NCBI RefSeq assembly: GCF_030062155.1
Contig: NZ_CP118268.1
Location: 1-64,000, forward strand
From: Pantoea sp. Lij88
Lineage (GTDB): Bacteria > Pseudomonadota > Gammaproteobacteria > Enterobacterales > Enterobacteriaceae
DNA: 64,000 nt
Direction: 5' to 3'
The translations under genes and the position numbers were made by a program. Shown here in pieces: positions 17,683 through 26,692 of this stretch. Positions within the stretch are counted from its first letter, which is position 1; every line of letters starts with the position of its first letter. The notes beneath the pieces were generated by a model. It was not told the DNA's origin. It did not search any database and saw nothing but the letters and a program-made list of their open reading frames with translations.

Positions 17683-18633
17683 CTACTTTTTATCCTGCGA
17701 CCAGGTCGCGCTGCGGATATTGACCTTCACTGGTAGCAGACCAATCCGGGTGAAGGTATCCGCCAGTGCCTGTTGCTGGGTGAAAACGTCAGGCGTCATT
17801 CGCTCGGCGCCAAACGGCATTCTTGCCAGCGCGCGCTGCCAGATGGGCTGAGGCAGACCGGTTGAGGCGGACATGATTTTCGCCGCCTCTTCCTGATTCT
17901 GATTGGCCCATGTGCTCAGCGAGCCGAGCTCATCCACCACCTTGCTGGCGATCTGAGGATAATTTTCCGCGAACTTGCGACTGGCCAGATAGAAGGTGTA
18001 GTGCGGCACCAGGCCTTCAGCATTCTTAATCAGACGTGCGTGGGCATTGGTCTCAACTTCGGCGTAGTAAGGATCCCAGATGACCCAGGCATCGACCGCC
18101 CCACGCTGGAAAGCAGCACGCGCATCGGCAGGTGGCAGATAGACCGGTGTAATGTCTTTGTAACTCAGACCGGCCTGCTCCAGCGCGGTGACCAGCAGAT
18201 AGTTAACGTCAGAGCCTTTATTCAGCGCCACGCGCTTGCCTTTGAGATCGGCCACACTTTTGATGGGTGAGTCGGCTGGCACGACTATCGCTTCCGTTTT
18301 TGGGTTAGCCGGCGAGTGTGCGAGGTAAACCAGATCGGCCTGTGCAGCCTGAGCGAAGGTCGGCGGCGCGTCGCCAGTGGCGGCCAGATCGATACTGCCG
18401 ATGTTTAACCCTTCCAGCATCTGCGGTCCGGCCGGGAACTCAATCCAGTGAACCGCAATCCCCTGCTTCTTAAATTCTTCATCCAGCGTGCCGCGATATT
18501 TCAGGAGTGCGAAAATATTGGCTTTCTGAAATCCGATGTTCACCGTATCGGGCTTCTCTGCTGATGCCTGGGTGCTGAACGCTAAGCCCGCCTGGGCGGC
18601 AATAATTAAGGCGCTGAGTAAAACTCTTTTCAT
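17683..18633 (-). CDS. Aliphatic sulfonate ABC transporter substrate-binding protein (SsuA-like)
   Basis: This is a 316-residue periplasmic binding protein with a Sec signal peptide ending near AFSTQASA. The NIGFQKANIFALLKYRG and GAVDAWVIWDPYYAEVE segments are typical of SsuA/TauA-type sulfonate binders. No permease or ATPase follows it in this window. It may serve a transporter encoded elsewhere or feed the sensing system next door. It runs in the same direction as, and directly downstream of, the sigma-54 regulator gene, with a 95 bp gap. Its sequence resembles the regulator's C-terminal domain (EFPAGPQ, GDAPPTFAQA against [10 protein letters not shown]). Confidence 0.9.
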   Translation of the reverse strand: MKRVLLSALIIAAQAGLAFSTQASAEKPDTVNIGFQKANIFALLKYRGTLDEEFKKQGIAVHWIEFPAGPQMLEGLNIGSIDLAATGDAPPTFAQAAQADLVYLAHSPANPKTEAIVVPADSPIKSVADLKGKRVALNKGSDVNYLLVTALEQAGLSYKDITPVYLPPADARAAFQRGAVDAWVIWDPYYAEVETNAHARLIKNAEGLVPHYTFYLASRKFAENYPQIASKVVDELGSLSTWANQNQEEAAKIMSASTGLPQPIWQRALARMPFGAERMTPDVFTQQQALADTFTRIGLLPVKVNIRSATWSQDKK

Positions 18634-18728
18634 TTCTCATTCCTGAGTCTGGTTGTTGTCAGCGCAACATAACAAACGCGGGATTAAGTGCTTAGCGAGG
18701 AAATGTTCAATGCTTAGCGGAAAAAACG

Positions 18729-20612
18729 CTATGGATGCCAGACCGACTCGCGGACCCGAATGGCGCGGTTAAATAACCCCAGAGCATAAAAGCGGTCAGC
18801 GATGGTCTGCTGTTCCCGGATGATGGACAGGTTCATACGCTGGGTCTGATGACTGCGTCGGGCTAAGGCGTGCATCAGTGATGGTGCTGAAATGCCAAGC
18901 TCGGCAGAGAGCAGCCCGGCCGCTTCAGCGCGGTGGGCATCAATATAGCGTCCGGTCTGTTCGAGCGCGGTGAGCAGGATTGGGAGCAGGTCACTGGAAT
19001 GTGCCGCAAACCCACGCTCAGCAAGGTAAAACTGATGATTATTGACCCGGCCAGTCCCATCCGCAATCACCCTGAACTGTCCGCTGTTCTCTGCATCACT
19101 GAGGAGCGGATCCCACATCATCCAGGCGTCCACTGCGTTGAGATCGCTGGGCGTTAGCGGAAATTTTGGCGGTGCATAGACGATGCGGACATCGTCCAGC
19201 GCTAAACCTGCCTCATCCAGAATCTGCAGCAGCAGATAATGGACGTTCGAACCACGGTTCACGGCGATGCGTTTCCCCCGAAGATCGCCGATTTGCTGAA
19301 CCGGGCTGCTGTTCGGCACCAGCAGCGCCACGCTCTGCGGCGCGGCGGGTTCCCACGCGACATACACCATCGGACTGTTGCTGGCCTGCGCAAACAGAGG
19401 GGGGACTTCCCCTGTCGTCCCGAAATCGATCTCCTGATGGCTTAGCGCATGCAGAAGCTGCGGACCTGCCGGAAACTCACTCCACAGCACGCTGACGCCC
19501 CGCTCGGCCATCTGCTGCTCCAGCGACTGGCGCGCTTTCAGTACGCCGAGATTGCCAAATTTCTGATAACCGATACGCAGTTCCCGCTCCCGCTGCAGAT
19601 GAGGAGTCGTGTCACGCTGACGCGGTGACGTGCGGCGCGGTTTTATCACGCCAAGATGGCCCAGCTGGGTGCGCAACGTATGACGACTGATGCCCAGCAG
19701 CGCCGCCGCCTGTAACTGATTACCCTGAGTGAGTTCCAGCGCATTCTTCACCAGCGCGGTAATCACCCGTGGATAGAGCGGTGTCTCACTCTGCTGCATC
19801 TGCTGACGCAAAAACTGGTCCAGCGCCTCTTCTCCGGGCGGCAGCACGCTGCCCGCAAGCGGGCTCAGGCGCAGCTGTTGCGGCGTTACCAGCGAGCTTT
19901 TGCTCAGCAGTACGGCATTATGCAGGGTATTTTCCAGCTCGCGGATATTGCCGGGCCAGCTGTAATCCATCAGGGCGGTCATGGCCTCATCACTCAGGCG
20001 TAACTGAGGACGACCGAGACGACGCGCATAGAGCTGCAGAAAGTGGCTGGCCAGCACCGGGATATCTTCGCAGCGCTGGCGTAACGGCGGCAATGTCACG
20101 CTGGCCACATTGAGCCGGTAGTAAAGATCTTCCCGGAAACGCCGCTCGCGAATCGCCTCCGCCAGGTCGCGGTTCGTGGCTGCAATGACCCGCACATTAA
20201 CCTTTACCGCACGGGATGAGCCCACGCGGGTAATCTCGCGCTCCTGCAATACGCGCAGCAGTTTCACCTGCAGCGATAAACTGAGTTCACCCACCTCATC
20301 CAGCAGCAGCGTGCCGCCCTCAGCCGCCTCAAACCAGCCGCGATGGCGATCCTGTGCGCCGGTAAAGGCCCCTTTCTCATGACCAAACAGCTCTGACTCC
20401 GCCAGGCTCTCGGTGAGGGCGCCACAGTTAACCGCCAGAAAAGGCTGTCGGCTGCGCGCGCTGTGATGATGCAGATAACGCGCCATCACCTCTTTGCCGG
20501 TGCCGGTTTCACCGATAATCAGCACGGTGGCATCGGTAGGGGCGAGCTGATCCAGCACGTCTTTAAAGGCGCGTGATGCGGGGTCTATTAATTCAGGGCT
20601 GGAAATCTGCAT
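18729..20612 (-). CDS. Sigma-54 activator fused to an SsuA-like ligand-binding domain
   Basis: This is an enhancer-binding protein with an unusual order of domains. The AAA+ domain has Walker A GETGTGKE, the sigma-54-contacting GAFTGA loop and Walker [12 protein letters not shown] Fis-type HTH follows ([17 protein letters not shown]). The last ~265 residues are a sulfonate-binding-protein fold without signal peptide ([31 protein letters not shown]). The C-terminal domain is presumably a cytoplasmic sensor of an organosulfur compound. The frame is open to a TTG at 20738. I prefer the ATG at 20612 because a candidate operator lies between them and the conserved AAA+ region begins just after it. 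Confidence 0.87.
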   Translation of the reverse strand: MQISSPELIDPASRAFKDVLDQLAPTDATVLIIGETGTGKEVMARYLHHHSARSRQPFLAVNCGALTESLAESELFGHEKGAFTGAQDRHRGWFEAAEGGTLLLDEVGELSLSLQVKLLRVLQEREITRVGSSRAVKVNVRVIAATNRDLAEAIRERRFREDLYYRLNVASVTLPPLRQRCEDIPVLASHFLQLYARRLGRPQLRLSDEAMTALMDYSWPGNIRELENTLHNAVLLSKSSLVTPQQLRLSPLAGSVLPPGEEALDQFLRQQMQQSETPLYPRVITALVKNALELTQGNQLQAAALLGISRHTLRTQLGHLGVIKPRRTSPRQRDTTPHLQRERELRIGYQKFGNLGVLKARQSLEQQMAERGVSVLWSEFPAGPQLLHALSHQEIDFGTTGEVPPLFAQASNSPMVYVAWEPAAPQSVALLVPNSSPVQQIGDLRGKRIAVNRGSNVHYLLLQILDEAGLALDDVRIVYAPPKFPLTPSDLNAVDAWMMWDPLLSDAENSGQFRVIADGTGRVNNHQFYLAERGFAAHSSDLLPILLTALEQTGRYIDAHRAEAAGLLSAELGISAPSLMHALARRSHQTQRMNLSIIREQQTIADRFYALGLFNRAIRVRESVWHP

Positions 20613-20708
20613 CTCATTTACCGGGTTAACAGAAGAGTCATGACCATAACGCGCGACAGCCGGAGAAACGAGAGGCGAAACGGGCCGTTTTGTTGCCAAT
20701 GCAGCAGG

Positions 20709-20729
20709 CTGCAACTTCAGCTGTTGCAG
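20709..20729. promoter_or_regulatory. Candidate upstream activator site for the sigma-54 regulator
   Basis: CTGCAAC and GTTGCAG are perfect inverted arms separated by seven bases. The site is 72 bp upstream of the -24 element of the SsuD-operon promoter, a usual distance for a Fis-HTH enhancer-binding protein. Assignment to the adjacent regulator is inference. Confidence 0.45.
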
Positions 20730-20801
20730 ATGCAGCAATAAGACGCAGAGAGTTACCCGGCTATCCTACTGATCTCAATGAAAAATAGTAAAAACGCGCG
20801 C

Positions 20802-20817
20802 TGGCACGCTTCCTGCT
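20802..20817 (+). promoter_or_regulatory. Sigma-54 (-24/-12) promoter of the SsuD-like operon
   Basis: TGGCACG followed after four bases by CTGCT gives GG and GC exactly ten bases apart, nearly the TGGCACG-N4-TTGCW consensus. It is 70 bp upstream of the monooxygenase ATG and faces away from the sigma-54 activator gene, which fits direct control by it. Confidence 0.8.
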
Positions 20818-20886
20818 AAGAGCTATATAACCAAAGAATTTATCCGTATGTAATAAATTCAAATATCGTTATAAAGGAATCTGCTA

Positions 20887-22059
20887 ATGAGCCATGCGAC
20901 ACAGGAAAACCTCAACCTCTTCTGGTTTTTGCCCACCCACGGCGACGGGCGCTATCTGGGCACTACCGAAGGAGGCAGAGCGGTCGATTTACCCTATTTA
21001 CAGCAGGTTGCGCTGGCAGCAGATAATCTGGGCTATTACGGTGTGTTAATCCCGACCGGTAAAAGCTGCGAGGATTCCTGGCTGGTCGCCTCTGCCCTGG
21101 CACCGATCACCAAAAAGCTGCGCTATCTGGTGGCCGTGCGCCCGGGTCTGCAACCTCCAAGCCTGGCGGCGCGTATGGCGGCCACGCTGGATCGGCTCTC
21201 TGGCGGCCGGTTACTGATTAACGTGGTCACGGGTGGGGATCCGGTGGAGAACAAAGGTGACGGCATCTTCCTGAGTCACGAAGAGCGCTATCAGGTGACG
21301 AAAGAGTTTCTTGAGGTCTATTCCCGCCTGCTGAAAGGCGAGAAGGTCGATTTCGCGGGCGAGCATATCCGCGTTGAAGGCGCTGAGATCCTCTTTCCGC
21401 CGGTACAGGAAGATGGCCCACCGCTCTATTTTGGTGGATCGTCTGATGCGGCTATCGACGTTGCCGCGAATCAGATCGACACTTACCTGACGTGGGGCGA
21501 GCCGGTGGAACAGGTGGCGGAGAAACTGGCGGTAGTGCGCCAGCGGGCGCAGGAGAGTGGACGAACCCTCTCCTATGGCATCCGCTTGCATGTCATCGTA
21601 CGTGAAACGGAAGAGGAAGCCTGGGCGGCAGCCGATCGGCTGATTTCTCATCTGGATGAAGAGACCATCGCCGCCGCGCAAAAGATCTTTGCCCGTATGG
21701 ACTCCGCCGGACAGGCGCGAATGAGCGCGCTGCATCAGGGCTCGCGAGAGAGCCTGCGCATTGGCCCTAACCTGTGGGCGGGCGTCGGCCTGGTACGTGG
21801 CGGCGCAGGAACGGCGCTGGTCGGTAATCCACAACAGGTTGCCGATCGCATCCGGGAGTATCAGGCGCTGGGCATCGACAACTTTATTTTCTCTGGCTAT
21901 CCGCATCTGGAAGAGGCGCATCGCTTTGCGGAACTGGTGATGCCACTGCTGCCGCTGGCCGCCAATGCAGAGAAGAAACAGCGCAGCGTGAACACCGGTC
22001 CGTTTGGTGAAACCATTGGCGGTGACCGTCGTCCTGCTAAACAGGCCAGTGCCAGTTAG
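20887..22059 (+). CDS. FMNH2-dependent alkanesulfonate monooxygenase (SsuD-like)
   Basis: This 390-residue bacterial luciferase-like monooxygenase is close to SsuD, which splits alkanesulfonates to aldehyde and sulfite with FMNH2 and O2. Conserved features are [15 protein letters not shown] at the N-terminus, [30 protein letters not shown] and [14 protein letters not shown] lies upstream of the ATG. It is the first gene after the sigma-54 promoter. No SsuE-type flavin reductase is present in the operon, so reduced flavin must come from elsewhere. Confidence 0.9.
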   Translation: MSHATQENLNLFWFLPTHGDGRYLGTTEGGRAVDLPYLQQVALAADNLGYYGVLIPTGKSCEDSWLVASALAPITKKLRYLVAVRPGLQPPSLAARMAATLDRLSGGRLLINVVTGGDPVENKGDGIFLSHEERYQVTKEFLEVYSRLLKGEKVDFAGEHIRVEGAEILFPPVQEDGPPLYFGGSSDAAIDVAANQIDTYLTWGEPVEQVAEKLAVVRQRAQESGRTLSYGIRLHVIVRETEEEAWAAADRLISHLDEETIAAAQKIFARMDSAGQARMSALHQGSRESLRIGPNLWAGVGLVRGGAGTALVGNPQQVADRIREYQALGIDNFIFSGYPHLEEAHRFAELVMPLLPLAANAEKKQRSVNTGPFGETIGGDRRPAKQASAS

Positions 22060-22090
22060 TCAGTCAGTTAACCGAAGAGAAGGCTCGCTT

Positions 22091-23503
22091 ATGTCACAAC
22101 AGCAGATTGTCATTATCGGCGGAGGATTCACCGGCACCGCGCTGGCAATCCATCTGGCCCGATCCGGGCAGGCGGGCCTGCGCGTGACGGTAATTGAACC
22201 CCGGCCGCAGCTGGCTCAGGGCGTGGCATATGGCACTGCCGATCCGGCTCACCGCATCAATGTGCCGGCTGCCAGAATGCAGCTTGCGGGTGATGAAGAA
22301 GGAGCATTTGATCGCGACTATCGTGCATCTTCCGCTTTTACAGCCGATCCGGAGGCGTTGTGGGATGACGGCAGTGTCTATCCGCAGCGTGGTGAATTTG
22401 GTCGCTGGGTTAATGCGCAGTTTGTGCATCAACAGCAGCACTCACCTGTGCAACTCAGCCATCTGCGTGACAGCGCCGTGGCCTTTAAGGAGGGCGTGGT
22501 CACGACAGCGTCGGGGCAGCAGATCCGCGCCGATCAGGTGGTACTGGCGATCAGCCACCCACCGCCGGAACTGCCCACGCTGCTGAAGCCGTTACAGGAC
22601 CATCCAGGATTGATTGCCAATCCCTGGCAACGCGACGCGCTGGCACAGATTGCACCTGACGATCGGGTCGCGATTATCGGTTCCGGGCTGACCATGTCCG
22701 ATGTAGTGGCGTCACTGCATCGCCAGCAGCATCGCGGGGCCATAACCGTCTTCTCGCGTCGTGGTCAGTTGCCGCGTGCCAACCTGAGCGGTTGCGATGC
22801 GACCTGCACGCTGGACTACAGTCAGCCGCAGCCCGTCAGCGCGCGCGGCTGGTTACATCGGGTGCGTCAGGAGGTAAAACAGGCGGCGGCGAAGAATCTG
22901 CCCTGGCAACTGGTGCTGGATGATATCCGACGTAACGGCCAGCGCATCTGGCAGAGCCTTCCACTGCATGAGCAGCAGCGTTTTCTGCAGCATCTTCGCC
23001 CCTGGTGGGATGTTCACCGTTACCGGATTGCCCCACAGGTCAGCCTGGTCCTCAGCCAGCAGCAGGCCAGCGGGCAGCTGACGCTGCTGGCGGCGCGACT
23101 GGTCGCCGCTGACGCGGTTGGAAATCGTCTCCGGCTGACGCTGCGCCCGCGTGGTGCGCAGCCGGAAGCCCTGGAGGTGGATAGAGTGATTGTCACCACC
23201 GGGCCAGCGCATAACGCACTGCTTAACAGCAACGCGCTTCTGCGCCAGCTCCATGGCGATGGCGTCATTCAGCCTGACCCGCTGGCGCTGGGCATTCACG
23301 TCAACGCGCGGTCTCAGACGCTGAACGCGCAGGGCGACGTGAATCCTCATCTCTACGTGGCCGGGCCTGCTGCGCGGGGTCGCTTTGGTGAACTGATGGG
23401 ATTACCGCAGGTGGCAGAACATGCTGAGTCTGTCGCGCGGCAACTCCTTACCGCCCCACCGCAGCCCTCCAGCGAGCGATGTCCAGGCTCGCTCACGTAC
23501 TGA
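22091..23503 (+). CDS. FAD/NAD(P)-binding protein (NAD_binding_9-like)
   Basis: This is a 470-residue flavoprotein. The N-terminal dinucleotide fold is IVIIGGGFTGTALAIHL. A second Rossmann motif (VAIIGSGLTMSDVVASL) and a C-terminal GPAARGRFGELMGLPQV segment are present, as in the FAD-NAD(P)-binding family often found beside sulfur or siderophore genes. The ATG at 22091 was chosen because the longer frame reads through the end of the upstream gene. It could supply reducing power or oxidise a sulfur intermediate; neither is proven. Confidence 0.75.
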   Translation: MSQQQIVIIGGGFTGTALAIHLARSGQAGLRVTVIEPRPQLAQGVAYGTADPAHRINVPAARMQLAGDEEGAFDRDYRASSAFTADPEALWDDGSVYPQRGEFGRWVNAQFVHQQQHSPVQLSHLRDSAVAFKEGVVTTASGQQIRADQVVLAISHPPPELPTLLKPLQDHPGLIANPWQRDALAQIAPDDRVAIIGSGLTMSDVVASLHRQQHRGAITVFSRRGQLPRANLSGCDATCTLDYSQPQPVSARGWLHRVRQEVKQAAAKNLPWQLVLDDIRRNGQRIWQSLPLHEQQRFLQHLRPWWDVHRYRIAPQVSLVLSQQQASGQLTLLAARLVAADAVGNRLRLTLRPRGAQPEALEVDRVIVTTGPAHNALLNSNALLRQLHGDGVIQPDPLALGIHVNARSQTLNAQGDVNPHLYVAGPAARGRFGELMGLPQVAEHAESVARQLLTAPPQPSSERCPGSLTY

Positions 23504-23535
23504 ATCGTCCTTCCTGAAAAATCATTAAAAGGTGG

Positions 23536-23553
23536 GCGGCAAGCGATTGCCGC
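23536..23553. repeat. Intercistronic hairpin
   Basis: GCGGCAA and TTGCCGC form a perfect 7-bp stem with a GCGA tetraloop. The hairpin lies 18 bp before the next start codon and is followed by AAGGAG. No T-run follows, so RNA stabilisation or processing between cistrons is more likely than termination. Confidence 0.5.
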
Positions 23554-23571
23554 ATCCGCTAAGGAGTCGCT

Positions 23572-24984
23572 ATGTCATCGCAACGTGAAATTCGCCTGAA
23601 TGCTTTCGATATGAACTGTGTTGGTCATCAGTCACCCGGTCTGTGGGCGCATCCCCGCGACCGCTCCTGGCAGTACAAAGATCTGGAATACTGGACCGAC
23701 TTAGCACGCCTGCTGGAGCGCGGTAAGTTTGATGGGCTGTTTATTGCTGACGTGCTGGGTGTCTATGACGTGCTCAACGGGAATAACCATGCCGCCATCC
23801 GTCAGGCTACCCAGGTGCCGGTCAACGATCCGCTGGCGTTAATTACGCCGATGGCCATGGTGACGGAACATCTGGGCTTTGGCCTTACTGCCTCGCTGTC
23901 GTTTGAACACCCCTACCCGTTTGCACGACGGATGTCGACTCTGGATCATCTCACCAAAGGCCGCATCGGCTGGAACATTGTGACTTCTTATCTGGAAAGC
24001 GGTGCGCGTAATATCGGCCATCAGGCGCAGACCGACCACGATGCGCGCTACGACTATGCCGATGAATATCTGCAGGTCGTTTATAAGCTGCTGGAGGGCA
24101 GCTGGGAGGACGGTGCGGTCCTGCGTGACCGTGAGCGCCACATCTTCAGCGATCCGAATAAAATTCATCCCATCAATCATCAGGGGACGTTTTTCCAGGT
24201 GCCGGGCATTCATCTTTGCGAGCCGTCTCCGCAGCGTACGCCGGTGCTTTACCAGGCGGGCGCGTCCAGCCGGGGTAAAGCGTTTGCAGCGGAGCATGCC
24301 GAATGCGTCTTTGTGGCGGCGCCCTCGAAAGTGCTGCTGAAGAAAACCGTCGCGGATATCCGCCAGAGGGCCGCTGAAGCGGGACGCGATCCCCGTTCCA
24401 TACTGATCTTCAACCTGCAGACGGTGATTGTGGGCGAAACCGACCTGGCGGCGCAGGCGAAATGGCAGGAGTACAAAAGCTATGTCAGTTACGAAGGCGC
24501 ACTGGCGCTGATATCGGGCTGGACCGGCATCGATTTCGGGCAGTATCAGCCAGATCAGATACTGAAGCATCTGCATACCAATGCGATTCAGTCGGCGGTC
24601 GAGACATTTTCCACAGCTGATCCCAACCGTCAATGGACGGTGCAGGGCCTGGCCGACTGGGTGGGCATTGGGGGATTTGGTCCGCTGCTGGTGGGCAGCG
24701 CCGAAACCGTGGCCGATGAGCTGCAAAGCTGGGTTGAAGAGACCGACGTCGATGGTTTTAACCTCGCCTACGCCGTGACACATGAAACCTTTACCGATGT
24801 GGTGGAACTGCTGGTGCCGGAACTGCAAAAGCGCGGCGTCTACAAGCAGGACTATCAGCCAGGCACGCTGCGTGAGAAGTTGTTCGGACAGGGACCGCGG
24901 CTGGCGTTGCCCCATCCCGGCGCCGGTTATCGCCGACACGCGGAGGCGCAGGATCAGATACACAGCGCGGCAATCTCAGGATAA
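23572..24984 (+). CDS. NtaA/SnaA/DszA-family FMN-dependent monooxygenase
   Basis: This is a 470-residue luciferase-like monooxygenase of the NtaA/SnaA/SoxA(DszA)/DmoA group. It starts with the characteristic NAFDMNCVGHQSPGLWAHP block, continues with YWTDLARLLERGKFDGLFIAD and has a TKGRIGWNIVTSYL active-site region. Members oxidise thioethers, sulfones or amines. In this operon a sulfur-containing substrate is likely. It has a paralogue at 30508-31857. AAGGAG precedes the ATG. The operon ends at the terminator 25071-25103. Confidence 0.87.
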   Translation: MSSQREIRLNAFDMNCVGHQSPGLWAHPRDRSWQYKDLEYWTDLARLLERGKFDGLFIADVLGVYDVLNGNNHAAIRQATQVPVNDPLALITPMAMVTEHLGFGLTASLSFEHPYPFARRMSTLDHLTKGRIGWNIVTSYLESGARNIGHQAQTDHDARYDYADEYLQVVYKLLEGSWEDGAVLRDRERHIFSDPNKIHPINHQGTFFQVPGIHLCEPSPQRTPVLYQAGASSRGKAFAAEHAECVFVAAPSKVLLKKTVADIRQRAAEAGRDPRSILIFNLQTVIVGETDLAAQAKWQEYKSYVSYEGALALISGWTGIDFGQYQPDQILKHLHTNAIQSAVETFSTADPNRQWTVQGLADWVGIGGFGPLLVGSAETVADELQSWVEETDVDGFNLAYAVTHETFTDVVELLVPELQKRGVYKQDYQPGTLREKLFGQGPRLALPHPGAGYRRHAEAQDQIHSAAISG

Positions 24985-24988
24985 GTTC

Positions 24989-25006
24989 TGCCGGTGAAAA
25001 CCGGCA
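24989..25006. repeat. Short GC-rich hairpin after the monooxygenase
   Basis: TGCCGGT and ACCGGCA form a perfect stem with a GAAA-type loop, five bases after the stop codon. It lacks a T-run. The proper terminator appears to be the one 65 bp further on. Confidence 0.5.
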
Positions 25007-25070
25007 ATTCCCTTCGGGCCGGTAAAAAATAGCGGTTCAGGGTTTAGAAAACAGAATAATCGGAAGCGTA

Positions 25071-25101
25071 CCGGATGAATTCAGCCCTTCATCCGGCTTT
25101 T
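25071..25101 (+). terminator. Rho-independent terminator of the SsuD-like operon
   Basis: CCGGATGAA and TTCATCCGG form a perfect 9-bp stem with an 8-base loop, followed directly by CTTTT. Confidence 0.8.
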
Positions 25102-25162
25102 AGTGTGGGCGCAATTTAAGTTTTAACTTATTGAATTTATTATAATAGTTATCATTATTTGT

Positions 25163-25178
25163 TGGTTGTTTAATCGCT
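25163..25178 (+). promoter_or_regulatory. Possible second sigma-54 promoter
   Basis: TGG and GCT are present with GG and GC exactly ten bases apart, 54 bp upstream of the MFS gene. The bases after TGG do not match the consensus, so this is weaker than the site at 20802. It would place transporter and SfnB-like genes under the same activator. Confidence 0.3.
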
Positions 25179-25231
25179 GCGGAATACCTATAAAAGCCTC
25201 GTGACCTGCTGAATATAATAACGAGGATACG

Positions 25232-26692
25232 ATGAGTACACTGAATATTGACGACACCCTGACCGCCCCGCCGCCACACTCTGCACCGGTTCGTTCGGTA
25301 AGTGATGTGGCCCGCCTTATCAACTCCCGAAGTGAGAAAAACAGTTACGCCCGCTGGATCGTTTTCCTGGCGCTGGGCGGCGTGTTCCTTGATGCCTACG
25401 ACCTCACTACGCTCTCTTATGGCATTGACGATGTGGTGAAGGAGTTTGGCCTGACGCCGGTACTCACCGGGCTGGTGACCTCTTCCATCATGATCGGCAC
25501 TATTGTGGGCAATCTGGTCGGCGGCTGGCTGACCGACAAATATGGCCGCTATTCAGTGTTTATGGCGGACATGCTGTTCTTTGTGGTCTCTGCCATCGCG
25601 GCAGGACTGGCACCCAACGTCTGGGTGTTAATTGGCGCGCGTTTTCTGATGGGCGTCGGGGTGGGGATCGATCTGCCGGTCGCCATGGCCTATCTGGCCG
25701 AGTTTTCTAAATTTTCCGGCAAGGGCAACAAAGCGTCGCGTCTCGCGGCCTGGTGCCCGATGTGGTACGCCGCGTCGTCGGCCTGTTTCTTTATTATTTT
25801 TGCGCTCTACTTCCTGTTGCCAGCCGAACACATCGACTGGTTATGGCGCGCGTCGCTGCTGTTTGGTGCCGTTCCCGCCCTGCTGATTATTGCGGTGCGC
25901 AGTAAGTTCATGAATGAGTCTCCTCTCTGGGCCGCCAACCAGGGCGATCTGAGCGGTGCGGTGCGTATCCTGCGCGACTCGTACGGCATTATTGCGCATG
26001 AAGAGCAGCCCGCTAAAACCGAAACTGTGAAGGCGGCCCCGAAAGTGAGTTTCCGCGTCCTGTTTCAGAAACCTTACCTCGAACGCACGATCGTCAGCGC
26101 AGTGATGAACGTCTGTATCGCATTTGAGTACACCGCCATCGCTTTCTTCCTGCCCTCAATTCTGGCGCAGTTTCTGGGTGCGGGCGTGTTTGAGACCATT
26201 TCCGCCTCGCTGGGGCTGAATGCGCTGTTCGCCTTTACCGGCGGCCTGCTGGGTATGCGTCTGGCATGGAAGTTCCCCTCACGACATGTGGCGATTGCGG
26301 GCTTTGCGCTGCAGTTTATCGCGCTGATTGCGCTGGCATTAATCGGTCATCCGCAGGCAACCTCAGCCGTCGTCTTTGCGGTGCTGCTGCTGGGACTCTG
26401 GCTGTTCGCCGAAGGGTTTGGCCCTGGCGCGCAGTTGATGATCTATCCGGCACTCTCCTACCCGACCCACATTCGCGCGACCGGTGTCGGTTTCAGCCGC
26501 TCACTCTCGGGCATTGGCAGTGCGCTGGCGCTGTTCATTCTGCCCATTCTGCAGGCCCGTTACGGCACCAACATGTTCTGGATTGTCTCTCTCGCCGCTC
26601 TCATTCCGATTATTTTCCTGTTGATTGTTCGGTTTGAACCGACCCGACAGGACATTGATGAACAACCCGAATCCGGAGAAGATTATGTCTGA
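25232..26692 (+). CDS. MFS transporter, sugar/aromatic-acid porter type
   Basis: This 486-residue, 12-helix major facilitator has DAYDLTTLSYGIDDV in helix 1, GGWLTDKYGRY in loop 2-3 and GVGVGIDLPVAMAYLAEF in helix 4-5, typical of metabolite:H+ symporters. It is translationally coupled to an SfnB-like gene, with an 8 bp overlap. It is presumably the importer for the sulfur compound handled by the surrounding oxygenases. The substrate is unknown. Confidence 0.85.
   Translation: MSTLNIDDTLTAPPPHSAPVRSVSDVARLINSRSEKNSYARWIVFLALGGVFLDAYDLTTLSYGIDDVVKEFGLTPVLTGLVTSSIMIGTIVGNLVGGWLTDKYGRYSVFMADMLFFVVSAIAAGLAPNVWVLIGARFLMGVGVGIDLPVAMAYLAEFSKFSGKGNKASRLAAWCPMWYAASSACFFIIFALYFLLPAEHIDWLWRASLLFGAVPALLIIAVRSKFMNESPLWAANQGDLSGAVRILRDSYGIIAHEEQPAKTETVKAAPKVSFRVLFQKPYLERTIVSAVMNVCIAFEYTAIAFFLPSILAQFLGAGVFETISASLGLNALFAFTGGLLGMRLAWKFPSRHVAIAGFALQFIALIALALIGHPQATSAVVFAVLLLGLWLFAEGFGPGAQLMIYPALSYPTHIRATGVGFSRSLSGIGSALALFILPILQARYGTNMFWIVSLAALIPIIFLLIVRFEPTRQDIDEQPESGEDYV

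Noticed and set aside
23839-24963. Long minus-strand frame of 374 codons
   Set aside because: It lies opposite the NtaA/DszA-type monooxygenase with clear family motifs. High G+C codon bias explains the open shadow frame.
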